Source of the DNA: Cognatiluteimonas telluris
GTDB lineage: Bacteria > Pseudomonadota > Gammaproteobacteria > Xanthomonadales > Xanthomonadaceae
Assembly (NCBI RefSeq): GCF_011320095.1
Contig: NZ_JAANOY010000002.1
Coordinates: 248,001 to 312,000 of the forward strand
DNA length: 64,000 nucleotides
Direction: 5' to 3'
Shown: piece after piece, positions 27,701-39,381 of the stretch
Position numbering within the stretch: the stretch's first letter is position 1
Layout of the letters: every line of letters begins with the position of its first letter
Notes under the pieces: model-generated
Seen by the model: only the letters and a program-made list of their open reading frames with translations
Database searches by the model: none
Told to the model about the DNA's origin: nothing
Position numbers and translations under genes: made by a program

Positions 27701-29701
27701 GCAGTACGCGCGCAGCATCGCGACCTGGCGCCATGACAAGCCGGCGCCGAGGATCAGGCGATTGAAGCCGTCGTTCTCGGCCTGGCCGCGCCACAACTGG
27801 GCGAAGGCTTCCTCGAAATTCTCGTCGACGCGGGTGACGTCGAGATTGCCGCGCAGGGATTCGACCTCGAAATCCTGCAGGTAGGCGATGCGCTCGCCGA
27901 TCTCGAGCCGGTAGGGATGCTCGGCCATCACCCGCAAGCCCATGTTCTCCATCATCGGCAGGATGTCGGACAGCGGGATGTCGTCGCCAAGCCGATAGAA
28001 CTTCAGCCGCAGGCTGTCGTCCTCGCGCCGGTACAGGCTGATGCGAAGGTCGTCCGCCCCGGAAAGCGCGGCGAGCGATTCGACATCGTCGGCGGCCGCG
28101 GCAGGGGTGACCTGCTCCAGGTAGCCGGCGGGCAAGGCGCGGCCGTAGAGGTTGGCCAGCTTCAGGCCCTGCTCCTCGCCATGGCGGGCGAGCAGCTGCT
28201 CGCGCAGGTCGTCGTGGCGGTTGCGGACGATCTCCGCCAGTTCGGCTTCGAGCTCGGTGGTGTCGATGTCGACGACCTCGCCGCTGCGCGGGCGCACGAT
28301 CATGTGCAGCTGCGCCAGCGGCGACTCACCCACCTGCACGGTGGTGTCGACGCTTTCGCCATGCAGCTCGCGCTTGAGCATCACCTCGATGCGGGTCCGG
28401 ATTTCGGTGTTGAAGCGATCGCGGGGGATGTAGGCCAGCGCCGAGAAGAACCGGCCGTAGCGGTCGCGGCGCAGGAACAGCTTGCTGCGCACGCGCTCCT
28501 GCAGGCCGAGGATGCCGCTGGCGGTGCGCAGCAGTTCCGCCTCGTTGGACTGGAACAGCTCGTCGCGCGGCAGCGTCTCGAGGATGTGGCGCAGCGCCTT
28601 GCCGCTGTGGCCGGACGGGTTGAGGCCCGACTGCTCCATCACGTATTCGTGGCGGCCGCGCACCAGCGGGATTTCCCAGGGCCGGCGGTTGTAGGCGCTG
28701 GACGTGTACAGGCCGATGAAACGCTGCTCGGCGACAGGCTTGCCCTTGGCGTCGAACTTCAGCACGCCGATGTAATCCATGTACCCCGGGCGATGCACGG
28801 TGGCGCGCGCGTTGGTCTTGGTCAGGATCAGCGCATCGACCGATCCCGACTGCGGCATGTAATGCGCGGCCAGCGACTTCAGCGTGCGGGGCTTGCGGGT
28901 GTCCTTGCCGCGCAGCAGGCCCATCCCGGAGGATTCGAGCGGGCACAGCACCTCGTCGCTGCCCTTCCCGGTGACTTCGTATTCGCGATAGCCCAGGAAG
29001 GTGAAGTGGTCGTCGGCCGCCCAGCGCAGGAATTCCTGCGCCTCGGCGCGACCGGCGTCGGACACCGGCATCTTGCGCGTCGCCAGTTCGTCGGCGACTT
29101 CGAGCATCCGCGCGCGCATGCAATCCCAGTCGGCGACGATCGCGCGCACGTCGTCCAGCCGCTGCTGGATGGTGTCGATGATCCCCGCCATGGCTTCGGC
29201 CGGCTGGCGGTCGATCTCCAGGTGGATCAGCGACTCCGGTGTGCCTTCCCCGACTTCGAGCAGGCGCCCGGCCCTGTCGCGCGTGAACTTCAGCACCGGA
29301 TGTCCGAGCACGTGGACACCGATGCCGTGTTCGGCCAGCGCCATGGTCACCGAATCGACCAGGAACGGCATGTCGTCGTTGACGATCTGCACCATCGTGT
29401 GCGGCGACTCGAGACCGTGCTGCTTCAGGTTGGCGTTGAACACACGCACTTTCGCCGTGCCCGGCTTGCGCACGCGCGCAAGATCCAGGAAATCCGCGGC
29501 CAGCGCCGCCCACGCATCGGGCGAGTGATGGGCGAACTCCTCGGCGCTCATCCGCCGGTAGAAGATCTTGGCGAAGGCTTCCGCCTGCGCCTGCTGCTCC
29601 TTCGGCACGCGCTTGCGCAGCGCGGCGAAGACCTGGACGAGGGACACGCCGTCGCCGTCGCCGGGGGTGGCGACGCGGATCGTTTTCTTGGTTGCGCTCA
29701 T
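24749..29701 (-). CDS. gdhB: NAD-specific glutamate dehydrogenase, large 180-kDa class
   Basis: A catabolic enzyme that oxidises glutamate to 2-oxoglutarate and ammonia with NAD. At 1650 residues it belongs to the 180-kDa class found in Pseudomonas, Streptomyces and Caulobacter, which is under allosteric control. The long N-terminal regulatory part (about 1-720) contains ACT-like segments; the dehydrogenase core follows with [34 protein letters not shown] and the Rossmann part with [14 protein letters not shown]. The ATG chosen follows a pyrimidine-rich stretch without a clear ribosome site; an in-frame ATG 14 codons upstream also exists. It lies 66 bases downstream of the acyl-CoA dehydrogenase gene. 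Confidence 0.96.
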   Translation of the reverse strand: [1650 protein letters not shown]

Positions 29702-29767
29702 GGAAAGGGTCGGTCCATTGCGGATGTGGGGGTTCCGGTCCAAGGCCCGCGAGTGCGGGCCGCTGCG

Positions 29768-30916
<1,149 letters not shown>

Positions 30917-31216
30917 GCCGGCACCTCGAGAGGAAATCGGAGCCCGGCATTGTAGCGGCTGTGCAGACCCTGGACCGCGCGTCGCCAGGGCGGGGCCGTC
31001 GCCTTCTGGTGCGCAAAGCCTCGCTTGCCGCAGGCTTTCGTGCAGAGCGAGGGAAAGATTCCCCTTTGCCGCTTCCGGCGCGCGCGGCTTCTCCCGTACC
31101 CTTGCCGCCGGAAACGCGCGCCGGCGGAAGCGGGCGCACGCCGACGCCGTGGATGATTCGGCCACACCTGGGCAGCCGATGCGCGGTGCTGCCCCGGCCT
31201 TCCCCCACGGGCCTCC
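30917..31216. other. Gene-free divergent region
   Basis: This stretch lies between the divergent acyl-CoA dehydrogenase and ArsR/methyltransferase genes. It must hold the promoter of the dehydrogenase. I see GC-rich inverted segments (for example CGCGCGCC and CCGCCGG runs near 31090-31130) but no open frame with a ribosome site and no known RNA. Nothing else is supported. Confidence 0.5.
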
Positions 31217-31246
31217 TTGACGCAGGCCCCCTGCCCGGCGTACTTT
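31217..31246 (+). promoter_or_regulatory. Predicted promoter of the ArsR/methyltransferase-metH operon
   Basis: TTGACG matches the -35 consensus in 5 of 6 positions; 18 bases later TACTTT is a weak -10. A start of transcription near 31252-31254 would give a leader of about 24 bases. The -10 overlaps the palindrome that follows, which fits repression. Prediction by eye only. Confidence 0.5.
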
Positions 31247-31270
31247 CTATCGCTGAATCGCGATGGAAAG
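31243..31270. promoter_or_regulatory. 28-base palindrome, candidate ArsR-type operator
   Basis: Arms CTTTCTATCGC and GCGATGGAAAG are separated by TGAATC; 10 of 11 positions pair, and the eleventh is a T-G that would be a wobble in RNA. A second symmetry is nested here: TATC-N5-ATCGCGAT-N5-GATA (31248-31273). The element covers the predicted -10, the transcription start and the GGAAAG ribosome site of the gene 6 bases downstream. It is the most likely autoregulatory operator of the ArsR-family protein; an RNA hairpin hiding the ribosome site is possible only if transcription starts further upstream. Confidence 0.6.
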
Positions 31271-31276
31271 ATATTC

Positions 31277-32206
31277 ATGGATCTCGAAGGCTGGTCCAAT
31301 CGGCTGCGGGTGTTTGCCGATGCCACCCGGGTCCGCCTGCTGAGCCTGTTGACCGGTGAGGAACTCACCGTCGCCGAGCTGTCCGCGATCACCCAGCTGG
31401 CGCAGCCACGCGTGTCCACCCACCTGGCCAAGCTGAAGGAAGCCGGCCTGGTGCGCGATCGCCGCTCCGGCGTGTCGGCCTATTACCGCTTCGAAGAAAG
31501 CGCGCTGGATCCCGCGCAGCGGGCCCTGTGGCATTCGATCAGCAGCGGCAGCGACGATCCGCTGCTGCGCCAGGATGCCGAGCGCGTGCCCGGGGTGCTG
31601 GCGATGCGCGCTGCCGACCAGAACTGGGCCGACTCGGTCGCCGGCGACATGGAGCGGCATTACTCACCCGGGCGCACCTGGGAAGCCCTGGCACGCACCG
31701 CGCTGCCGCTGCTCGAACCGGGCGACGTGCTCGACATTGCGTCCGGCGACGGCGTGCTCGCAGAACTGCTGGCGCCGCATTCGCGCCGCTATGTCTGCAT
31801 CGACACCAGTGCGCGCGTGGTTGCCGCGGCCGCCGAACGCCTGCGCCGCTTCGCCAATGTCGAAGTGCGCGAAGGCGACATGCATGCCCTGCCCTTCGAC
31901 GACGGCAGTTTCGACCTGGTGGTGCTGATGCATGCGCTCACCTATGCCAGCAAGCCGGCACAGGCCGTGGCCGAAGCCGCACGCGTGCTACGCCGGGGCG
32001 GCCGGTTGCTGCTCAGCAGCCTGGCCCATCACGAGCATCGCGCCGTGGTGGAGGCGTTTGGCCACGTCAACCTTGGCTTCAGCGACAAGGAGCTGCGGCG
32101 CTTTGCCGAGAAATCCGGATTGAGGATCGCCACCTGCGAAACCGTCACGCGCGAGCGGCGGCCACCGCACTTCGAGGTGATCTCGCTGATCGGGAGCAAG
32201 CCATGA
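31277..32206 (+). CDS. ArsR-family regulator fused to a SAM-dependent methyltransferase
   Basis: A 309-residue two-domain protein. Residues about 5-85 are an ArsR winged helix ([20 protein letters not shown] and [17 protein letters not shown] as recognition helix). Residues about 140-305 are a class I methyltransferase with motif [18 protein letters not shown] and a [10 protein letters not shown] post-motif. No metal-binding Cys cluster is seen. It overlaps the first metH gene by 4 bases. ArsR-type SahR regulators are known to control the methionine cycle in some Proteobacteria; here the methyltransferase domain could itself sense SAM or SAH. That function is inferred from fold and position. 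Confidence 0.9.
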   Translation: MDLEGWSNRLRVFADATRVRLLSLLTGEELTVAELSAITQLAQPRVSTHLAKLKEAGLVRDRRSGVSAYYRFEESALDPAQRALWHSISSGSDDPLLRQDAERVPGVLAMRAADQNWADSVAGDMERHYSPGRTWEALARTALPLLEPGDVLDIASGDGVLAELLAPHSRRYVCIDTSARVVAAAAERLRRFANVEVREGDMHALPFDDGSFDLVVLMHALTYASKPAQAVAEAARVLRRGGRLLLSSLAHHEHRAVVEAFGHVNLGFSDKELRRFAEKSGLRIATCETVTRERRPPHFEVISLIGSKP

Positions 32207-33333
32207 ACACGCTTCCGTGGCTGCATCCAACCCGCGTCGCGCTACTGCAGGCGGCCCTGGGCGAGCGCATCCTCGTCATCGACGGCGCGATGGGCACCAT
32301 GATCCAGCGCCACGAGCTGCAGGAGGCGGACTATCGCGGCGAGCGTTTCGCCAACGGTTACGACACGCTCTTCGCCCGGCAGGGCGCGACGCACGCGGCC
32401 GGCTGCGACTGCGCGGCACACGCCACCGACGCCCACGACCAACGCGGCAACAACGACCTGCTGACCTTGACGCAACCGACGCTGATCCGTGGCATCCACG
32501 CCGCTTACCTGGATGCCGGCGCGGATCTGATCGAGACCAACACCTTCAATTCGACGGCGATCTCGCTGTCGGACTACCACCTGCAACACCTGGTGCGGGA
32601 GTTGAACGTCGAAGCCGCCCGGCTGGCACGCCAGGCCTGCGACGTCGCCGAGGCGCGCGATCCGTCGAAGCCGCGGTTCACCATCGGCGTGCTCGGCCCG
32701 ACCAGCCGCACGGCCTCGCTGAGTCCGGACGTCAATCGCCCCGGCTTCCGCGCGATCAGCTTCGACGAGCTGGCGGCCGCCTATCGCGAAGCCGCCAGCG
32801 GATTGATCGATGGCGGCAGCGACGTGTTGATGGTGGAAACCATCTTCGACACCCTGAACGCCAAGGCGGCGTTGTTCGCGATCGAGGACGAGTTCGAAGC
32901 GCGTGGGGGCCGCTTGCCGGTGATGATTTCCGGCACGATCACCGATGCTTCCGGCCGCACGCTGTCGGGACAGACGGCCGAAGCCTTCTGGTATTCGTTG
33001 CGGCATGCGCAGCCGCTGTCGATCGGCCTGAACTGCGCGCTCGGCGCGAAAGACCTGCGTGCGCATGTCGACATCCTGTCGCAGGTGGCCGATGTCCATG
33101 TCAGCGCCCACCCGAATGCGGGGCTGCCCAATGCCTTCGGTGGCTACGACGAAACACCGGAAGACATGGCCGGAATGCTGCGTGAGTTCGCCCAAGCAGG
33201 ACTGTTGAACCTCGTCGGCGGCTGTTGCGGCACCACCCCCGGGCACATCGCCGCGATCGCGGGAGCCGTGCGTGGATTGCCGCCGCGACGGATTCCCGCC
33301 CTGGAAGCACCCGCGCTGGGCGCGGCCGCCTGA
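32203..33333 (+). CDS. metH: Methionine synthase, homocysteine-binding subunit (split MetH, N-terminal part)
   Basis: A 376-residue protein equal to the first module of cobalamin-dependent methionine synthase. It binds homocysteine through zinc held by Cys278 (GLNCALGA) and Cys341-Cys342 ([10 protein letters not shown]). The N-terminus [19 protein letters not shown] is typical. In E. coli this is joined to the folate and B12 modules in one chain of about 1227 residues; here the chain ends after the barrel and the rest is encoded separately 10 bases downstream. The start overlaps the regulator gene by 4 bases. The split form is common in Xanthomonadaceae, so this is not a recent frameshift. 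Confidence 0.95.
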   Translation: MNTLPWLHPTRVALLQAALGERILVIDGAMGTMIQRHELQEADYRGERFANGYDTLFARQGATHAAGCDCAAHATDAHDQRGNNDLLTLTQPTLIRGIHAAYLDAGADLIETNTFNSTAISLSDYHLQHLVRELNVEAARLARQACDVAEARDPSKPRFTIGVLGPTSRTASLSPDVNRPGFRAISFDELAAAYREAASGLIDGGSDVLMVETIFDTLNAKAALFAIEDEFEARGGRLPVMISGTITDASGRTLSGQTAEAFWYSLRHAQPLSIGLNCALGAKDLRAHVDILSQVADVHVSAHPNAGLPNAFGGYDETPEDMAGMLREFAQAGLLNLVGGCCGTTPGHIAAIAGAVRGLPPRRIPALEAPALGAAA

Positions 33334-33343
33334 CGAGCAGCAC

Positions 33344-36052
<2,709 letters not shown>

Positions 36053-36151
36053 CGCACCCCGAACCCGCTCTTCGCTTGCCAGCGCTGGCGACGTTGCGCG
36101 CCAACATCGCTGCCATCAGTGCCCGCGCGCATGGCGCGCCGCTGCGAAGTC

Positions 36152-36826
36152 CTACCAGACCAGATCGTCCGGCACCTGGTATCGCGGATCGGCATAGGGA
36201 TCGTCCGCCGCGGGCGCATCCGGGTCGACCTTCAGCGCGATTGCAGCGGGGAAGATCGTCTCGGCTTCTGCGAGCACGGCCGCAGCGACCAGCAGGTAAC
36301 GGCCGTCGACCTGCACCACGCCGAGCTCCCCGGCATTGAGCGCCTTGAGCTGGGCTTCGGTGACGTGGATGCGCTTGATCTTGCCGCCGTAATCGAAATG
36401 CCTGGCGATCTCGGCCGTGGGATCGTTGAGGGCCTTGTCCTTGATGAAGTCGCCGAGCCTGGCCTTGGCTTCGCGCCGCTGCCGGGCCTGTTCCTGCTTC
36501 AGTCGCTCCGCTTCGATGCGTTCGTCCTTCTCCCGCTGGGCGCGGATCGCGTACGCCTTGGCAAGGTCGATGTCCTCGCGACTGCGCGGCTGGCCGTGCG
36601 GATGCCGGTTGGCGGGATTGGGCGCCTTGCCGGGCGACTTCGCGGCGCCACGCGGGTTGCCCTGCGCGGGCCTGGCGCCGGACGACGGACGCCCGGCCGG
36701 GCGCGCTGGCGAACGGTTGTCCGGCGCGCGGGCGGAAGGCGCGGGACGCGGTTGCGGCTTGCGTTCGGGTTTCGGTGCGGGCTTGAAGCCAAGACCGAGC
36801 AACTGGTCGCGAAGGGAGTCGGTCAT
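36152..36826 (-). CDS. DUF2058 family protein (YaiL-like)
   Basis: A 224-residue protein of the DUF2058/YaiL group, sometimes called a nucleoprotein or polynucleotide-associated enzyme. It begins MTDSLRDQLLGLGFKP, as in the family, then has a long basic Pro/Arg/Ala-rich disordered part (about 18-80), a charged helix (about 85-125), and a folded end with FNDG-like DYGGKIKRIHVTEAQ and YLLVAA. Its molecular role is not established; the basic linker suggests nucleic acid contact. It lies 34 bases downstream of slyX and is probably in the ugd-slyX transcript. Family assignment is good, function unknown. Confidence 0.87.
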   Translation of the reverse strand: MTDSLRDQLLGLGFKPAPKPERKPQPRPAPSARAPDNRSPARPAGRPSSGARPAQGNPRGAAKSPGKAPNPANRHPHGQPRSREDIDLAKAYAIRAQREKDERIEAERLKQEQARQRREAKARLGDFIKDKALNDPTAEIARHFDYGGKIKRIHVTEAQLKALNAGELGVVQVDGRYLLVAAAVLAEAETIFPAAIALKVDPDAPAADDPYADPRYQVPDDLVW

Positions 36827-36860
36827 GCGGGCGGCGACGGGTTCCGGTCGTTCATTCTGG

Positions 36861-37091
36861 TCAGTAATGCGGTGGCGGGGGCTCGGCGGCGGGATCGGCG
36901 AAGAACTCGCCGCGCGATTGCTTCATGTCGTCCAGCGCCCGGCGCAGCAGCTCGGCATTGCGCGCGGCCTCGATGCGCGACGCGGCCAGCGCGTCGCTCA
37001 TCTCGGCCAGGGCATGTTCCTGGAACGCAAGCCTGGTTTCCAGTTCCGTCAGTCGCTGCTCCAACGACATCACGGGCGCTGCGCGATCCAT
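36861..37091 (-). CDS. slyX: SlyX family protein
   Basis: A 76-residue coiled-coil protein. The start [18 protein letters not shown], the heptad helix ETRLAFQEHALAEMSDALAA and the Pro-rich end PPPPHY are characteristic of SlyX. The family's role is unknown, although the gene was named from its place next to slyD in E. coli. Its ATG overlaps the ugd stop (TGATG-type), so translation is coupled to ugd. A longer frame upstream overlaps ugd entirely and was rejected. Confidence 0.9.
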   Translation of the reverse strand: MDRAAPVMSLEQRLTELETRLAFQEHALAEMSDALAASRIEAARNAELLRRALDDMKQSRGEFFADPAAEPPPPHY

Positions 37092-38443
37092 CAGGCGTCC
37101 GCGCCGATGGCGATCGAGCGACCGCGACCGATGCCGTAATACGCGATGTCGGCCGCTTCCACGTCCGCCGGTGCGTAGAGGTTGCGGCCGTCGAAAACCA
37201 CCGCGTCGCGCAGGCGTCCGCGCAGCCTGCCGAAGTCCGGGCTGCGGAACTGCTTCCATTCGGTCACCACGACCAGCGCGTCCGCGCCGTCGAGCGCGTC
37301 GCTGGCGCTGTCGCACAGCACCAGGTCGTCACGCTGGCCGAAGATCCGCTCCGCCTCCTTGCGTGCTTCAGGGTCGTAGGCGCGCACGGTCGCGCCGGCT
37401 TCCCACAGTTGCGGCAGCAATCGCCGGCTGGAGGCCTCGCGCATGTCGTCGGTATTGGGCTTGAACGCCAGGCCCCAGACCGCGAAGGTCCTGCCGCGGA
37501 TGCCCTTGTCGCCGTAGTGGCGCTGGATGAGTTCGAACAGGTGCCCCTTCTGCGCGTCGTTGACCGCTTCGACCGCGTTGAGCAGCCGCGATTCGTAGCC
37601 CATCTGCTGCGCGGTGCGCGCCAGCGCCTGCACGTCCTTCGGGAAGCACGAACCGCCGTAACCGGCGCCCGGATAGATGAAGTGCCAGCCGATGCGCGGG
37701 TCCGAGCCGATGCCCTGTCGCACCATCTCGATGTCGGCCCCGACGCGCTCGGCGATGTTGGCGATCTCGTTCATGAAACTGATCTTGGTCGCCAGCATCG
37801 CATTGGCGGCGTACTTGGTCAGTTCGGCGGCGCGCACGTCCATGGTGACGATGCGGTCATGGTTGCGGTTGAACGGCGCGTACAGGCGCTTGAGCTTTTC
37901 GATCACCGCGGGGTTGTCGGCGCCGATCACGATCCGGTCCGGGCGCATGCAGTCCTCGACGGCGGCGCCTTCCTTGAGGAACTCAGGATTGGAGACGACA
38001 TCGAAGGCGATGTCCGCGCCACGCGCCGCCAGTGCCTTGGCGATCGTCGCGCGCACCTTGTCGGCGGTGCCCACCGGCACGGTCGACTTGTCGACCACCA
38101 CCGCCGGACGCTCCAGGTGTTCACCGATGGTCCGTGCGACCTTCAGCACGTACTGCAAGTCGGCGCTGCCGTCCTCGTCCGGCGGCGTGCCGACCGCGAT
38201 GAAGACGATCTCGCCATGGCCGATCGCCGCCTTCGCGTCGGTGGTGAACTGCAGCCGGCCCGCGGCATGGTTCTCCTTGACCATGGGTTCGAGCCCGGGT
38301 TCGAAGATCGGGATGATGCCGCGATCGAGTCCCGCGACCTTGGCCGCATCGATATCCACGCAGACCACGTCATGGCCGACTTCGGCCAGGCAGGTACCGG
38401 TGACCAGGCCGACATAACCGGTCCCGAAAATGGTGACGCGCAT
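37091..38443 (-). CDS. ugd: UDP-glucose 6-dehydrogenase
   Basis: Oxidises UDP-glucose to UDP-glucuronate with two NAD, supplying polysaccharide and lipid A modification pathways. It has 450 residues. The N-terminal Rossmann motif is [20 protein letters not shown], and the catalytic Cys266 is in [24 protein letters not shown] and [11 protein letters not shown] are family blocks. It forms a unit with slyX (overlap of 1 base) and the DUF2058 gene. No other sugar-nucleotide gene is adjacent, so the final polymer is not evident from this window. Confidence 0.96.
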   Translation of the reverse strand: MRVTIFGTGYVGLVTGTCLAEVGHDVVCVDIDAAKVAGLDRGIIPIFEPGLEPMVKENHAAGRLQFTTDAKAAIGHGEIVFIAVGTPPDEDGSADLQYVLKVARTIGEHLERPAVVVDKSTVPVGTADKVRATIAKALAARGADIAFDVVSNPEFLKEGAAVEDCMRPDRIVIGADNPAVIEKLKRLYAPFNRNHDRIVTMDVRAAELTKYAANAMLATKISFMNEIANIAERVGADIEMVRQGIGSDPRIGWHFIYPGAGYGGSCFPKDVQALARTAQQMGYESRLLNAVEAVNDAQKGHLFELIQRHYGDKGIRGRTFAVWGLAFKPNTDDMREASSRRLLPQLWEAGATVRAYDPEARKEAERIFGQRDDLVLCDSASDALDGADALVVVTEWKQFRSPDFGRLRGRLRDAVVFDGRNLYAPADVEAADIAYYGIGRGRSIAIGADA

Positions 38444-38464
38444 GCACTCTCCTCGTTGATAGCC

Positions 38465-38502
38465 TGGAAACGAAGACGCCGGCGACGACTGCCGCCGGCG
38501 TC
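38465..38502 (-). terminator. Probable terminator after the FKBP lipoprotein gene
   Basis: Reading the reverse strand, a perfect 10-base stem GACGCCGGCG/CGCCGGCGTC with an 8-base loop is followed by TTCGTTTCC. The stem is strong and the T-run is weak. It stands 15 bases after the isomerase gene and before ugd, so it would separate the two transcripts. Confidence 0.55.
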
Positions 38503-38516
38503 ACAGGCCAGAGAGT

Positions 38517-39302
38517 TTATTTGCCGCCCTGTTTAGCGATGTCAAGAAGCTCGACTTCGAACACCAGCGTGGCGTTGGGCGGGATCGGGCCGCCCGGCGT
38601 GCCCTTGTCGCCGTAGCCCAAGCTGGCCGGGATCCAGAACTTGTACTTGCTGCCGACCGGCATCAGCGCGATGCCTTCCTGCCAGCCCGGAACGACCTGC
38701 TGCAGCGGGAAGGTGGCCGGCTCGCCGCGATCGTAGGAGCTGTCGAAGGTCTTGCCATCGAGCAGCGTGCCCTTGTAGTTGACGCTGACGGTATCGGCCG
38801 CGGTGGGCTTGGGACCCTTGCCTTCGGTGATCACCTGGTACTGCAGGCCCGACGCGGTGGTATGCACCCCCGGCGCCTTGGCATTCTTGGCCAGGAACGC
38901 CTCGCCGGCCGCCAGGTTGGTCTTGGCGTCGGCCGCCATCTTGGCGATCTGCTTGGCCTGCATCTTCTGCGAGAAATCCTGCGCGATCTGCGCGGCCTGC
39001 TGGTCGGTGAGCAACAGCTTCTGGCCGGCGAGCGAGGCACGGATCGCCTTGGTCAGCACGTCGACGTCGATCTCGTCCTTGGCCATGTCCAGCTGCTTGC
39101 CCATGGCCATGCCGATCATGTAGCTGACCTGGTCCTTTTCGGTGGGCAGGCCGGGGATCGCCTTGGCATCGGTGGTCTTGCCGGCAGCGGTTACGGCGGT
39201 GTCCTTGTCGGCCGATTTGTCGCCAGGTTTGCACCCGGCCGCCAGGACCGTCAGTGCGGCGGCGGTGAGGACCATGGCGGGGATGCGCAGGAAAGGCTTC
39301 AT
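38517..39302 (-). CDS. FKBP-type peptidyl-prolyl isomerase, lipoprotein
   Basis: A 261-residue envelope folding helper. It has a lipoprotein signal with lipobox LAAGC (Cys24), an N-terminal dimerisation region (about 55-140; VSYMIGMAMGKQLD) as in Mip and FkpA, a connecting helix, and a C-terminal FKBP domain (about 165-255; VSVNYKGTLLDGKTFDSSYD and WIPASLGYGDKGTPGGPI). It should sit on the outer membrane facing the periplasm. A paralogue is directly upstream on the same strand, 79 bases away, with a GC hairpin (39334-39354) between. The ATG is the first before the signal peptide; a longer frame has no export signal. Confidence 0.93.
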   Translation of the reverse strand: MKPFLRIPAMVLTAAALTVLAAGCKPGDKSADKDTAVTAAGKTTDAKAIPGLPTEKDQVSYMIGMAMGKQLDMAKDEIDVDVLTKAIRASLAGQKLLLTDQQAAQIAQDFSQKMQAKQIAKMAADAKTNLAAGEAFLAKNAKAPGVHTTASGLQYQVITEGKGPKPTAADTVSVNYKGTLLDGKTFDSSYDRGEPATFPLQQVVPGWQEGIALMPVGSKYKFWIPASLGYGDKGTPGGPIPPNATLVFEVELLDIAKQGGK

Positions 39303-39381
39303 TGCTGGGGAGACTCCATGGTTCGGTGGGGCTGCCCGCGCAGTGCGCGCGGGCAAGGGGATGGTGGTTCCGCGAACGGGA

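Noticed and set aside
23834-27736. Forward open frame of about 1300 residues opposite nadK and gdhB
   Set aside because: It spans two confirmed reverse genes and the repeat between them; no ribosome site or domain; His/Arg/Gln-rich shadow.
30917-31276. SAH or B12 riboswitch before the metH operon
   Set aside because: No conserved core of these riboswitches could be recognised; the 28-base palindrome is better explained as a protein site.
38280-38300. GGTTCGAGCCC-like string resembling a tRNA T-arm
   Set aside because: It is inside the ugd coding frame and no other tRNA arms surround it.
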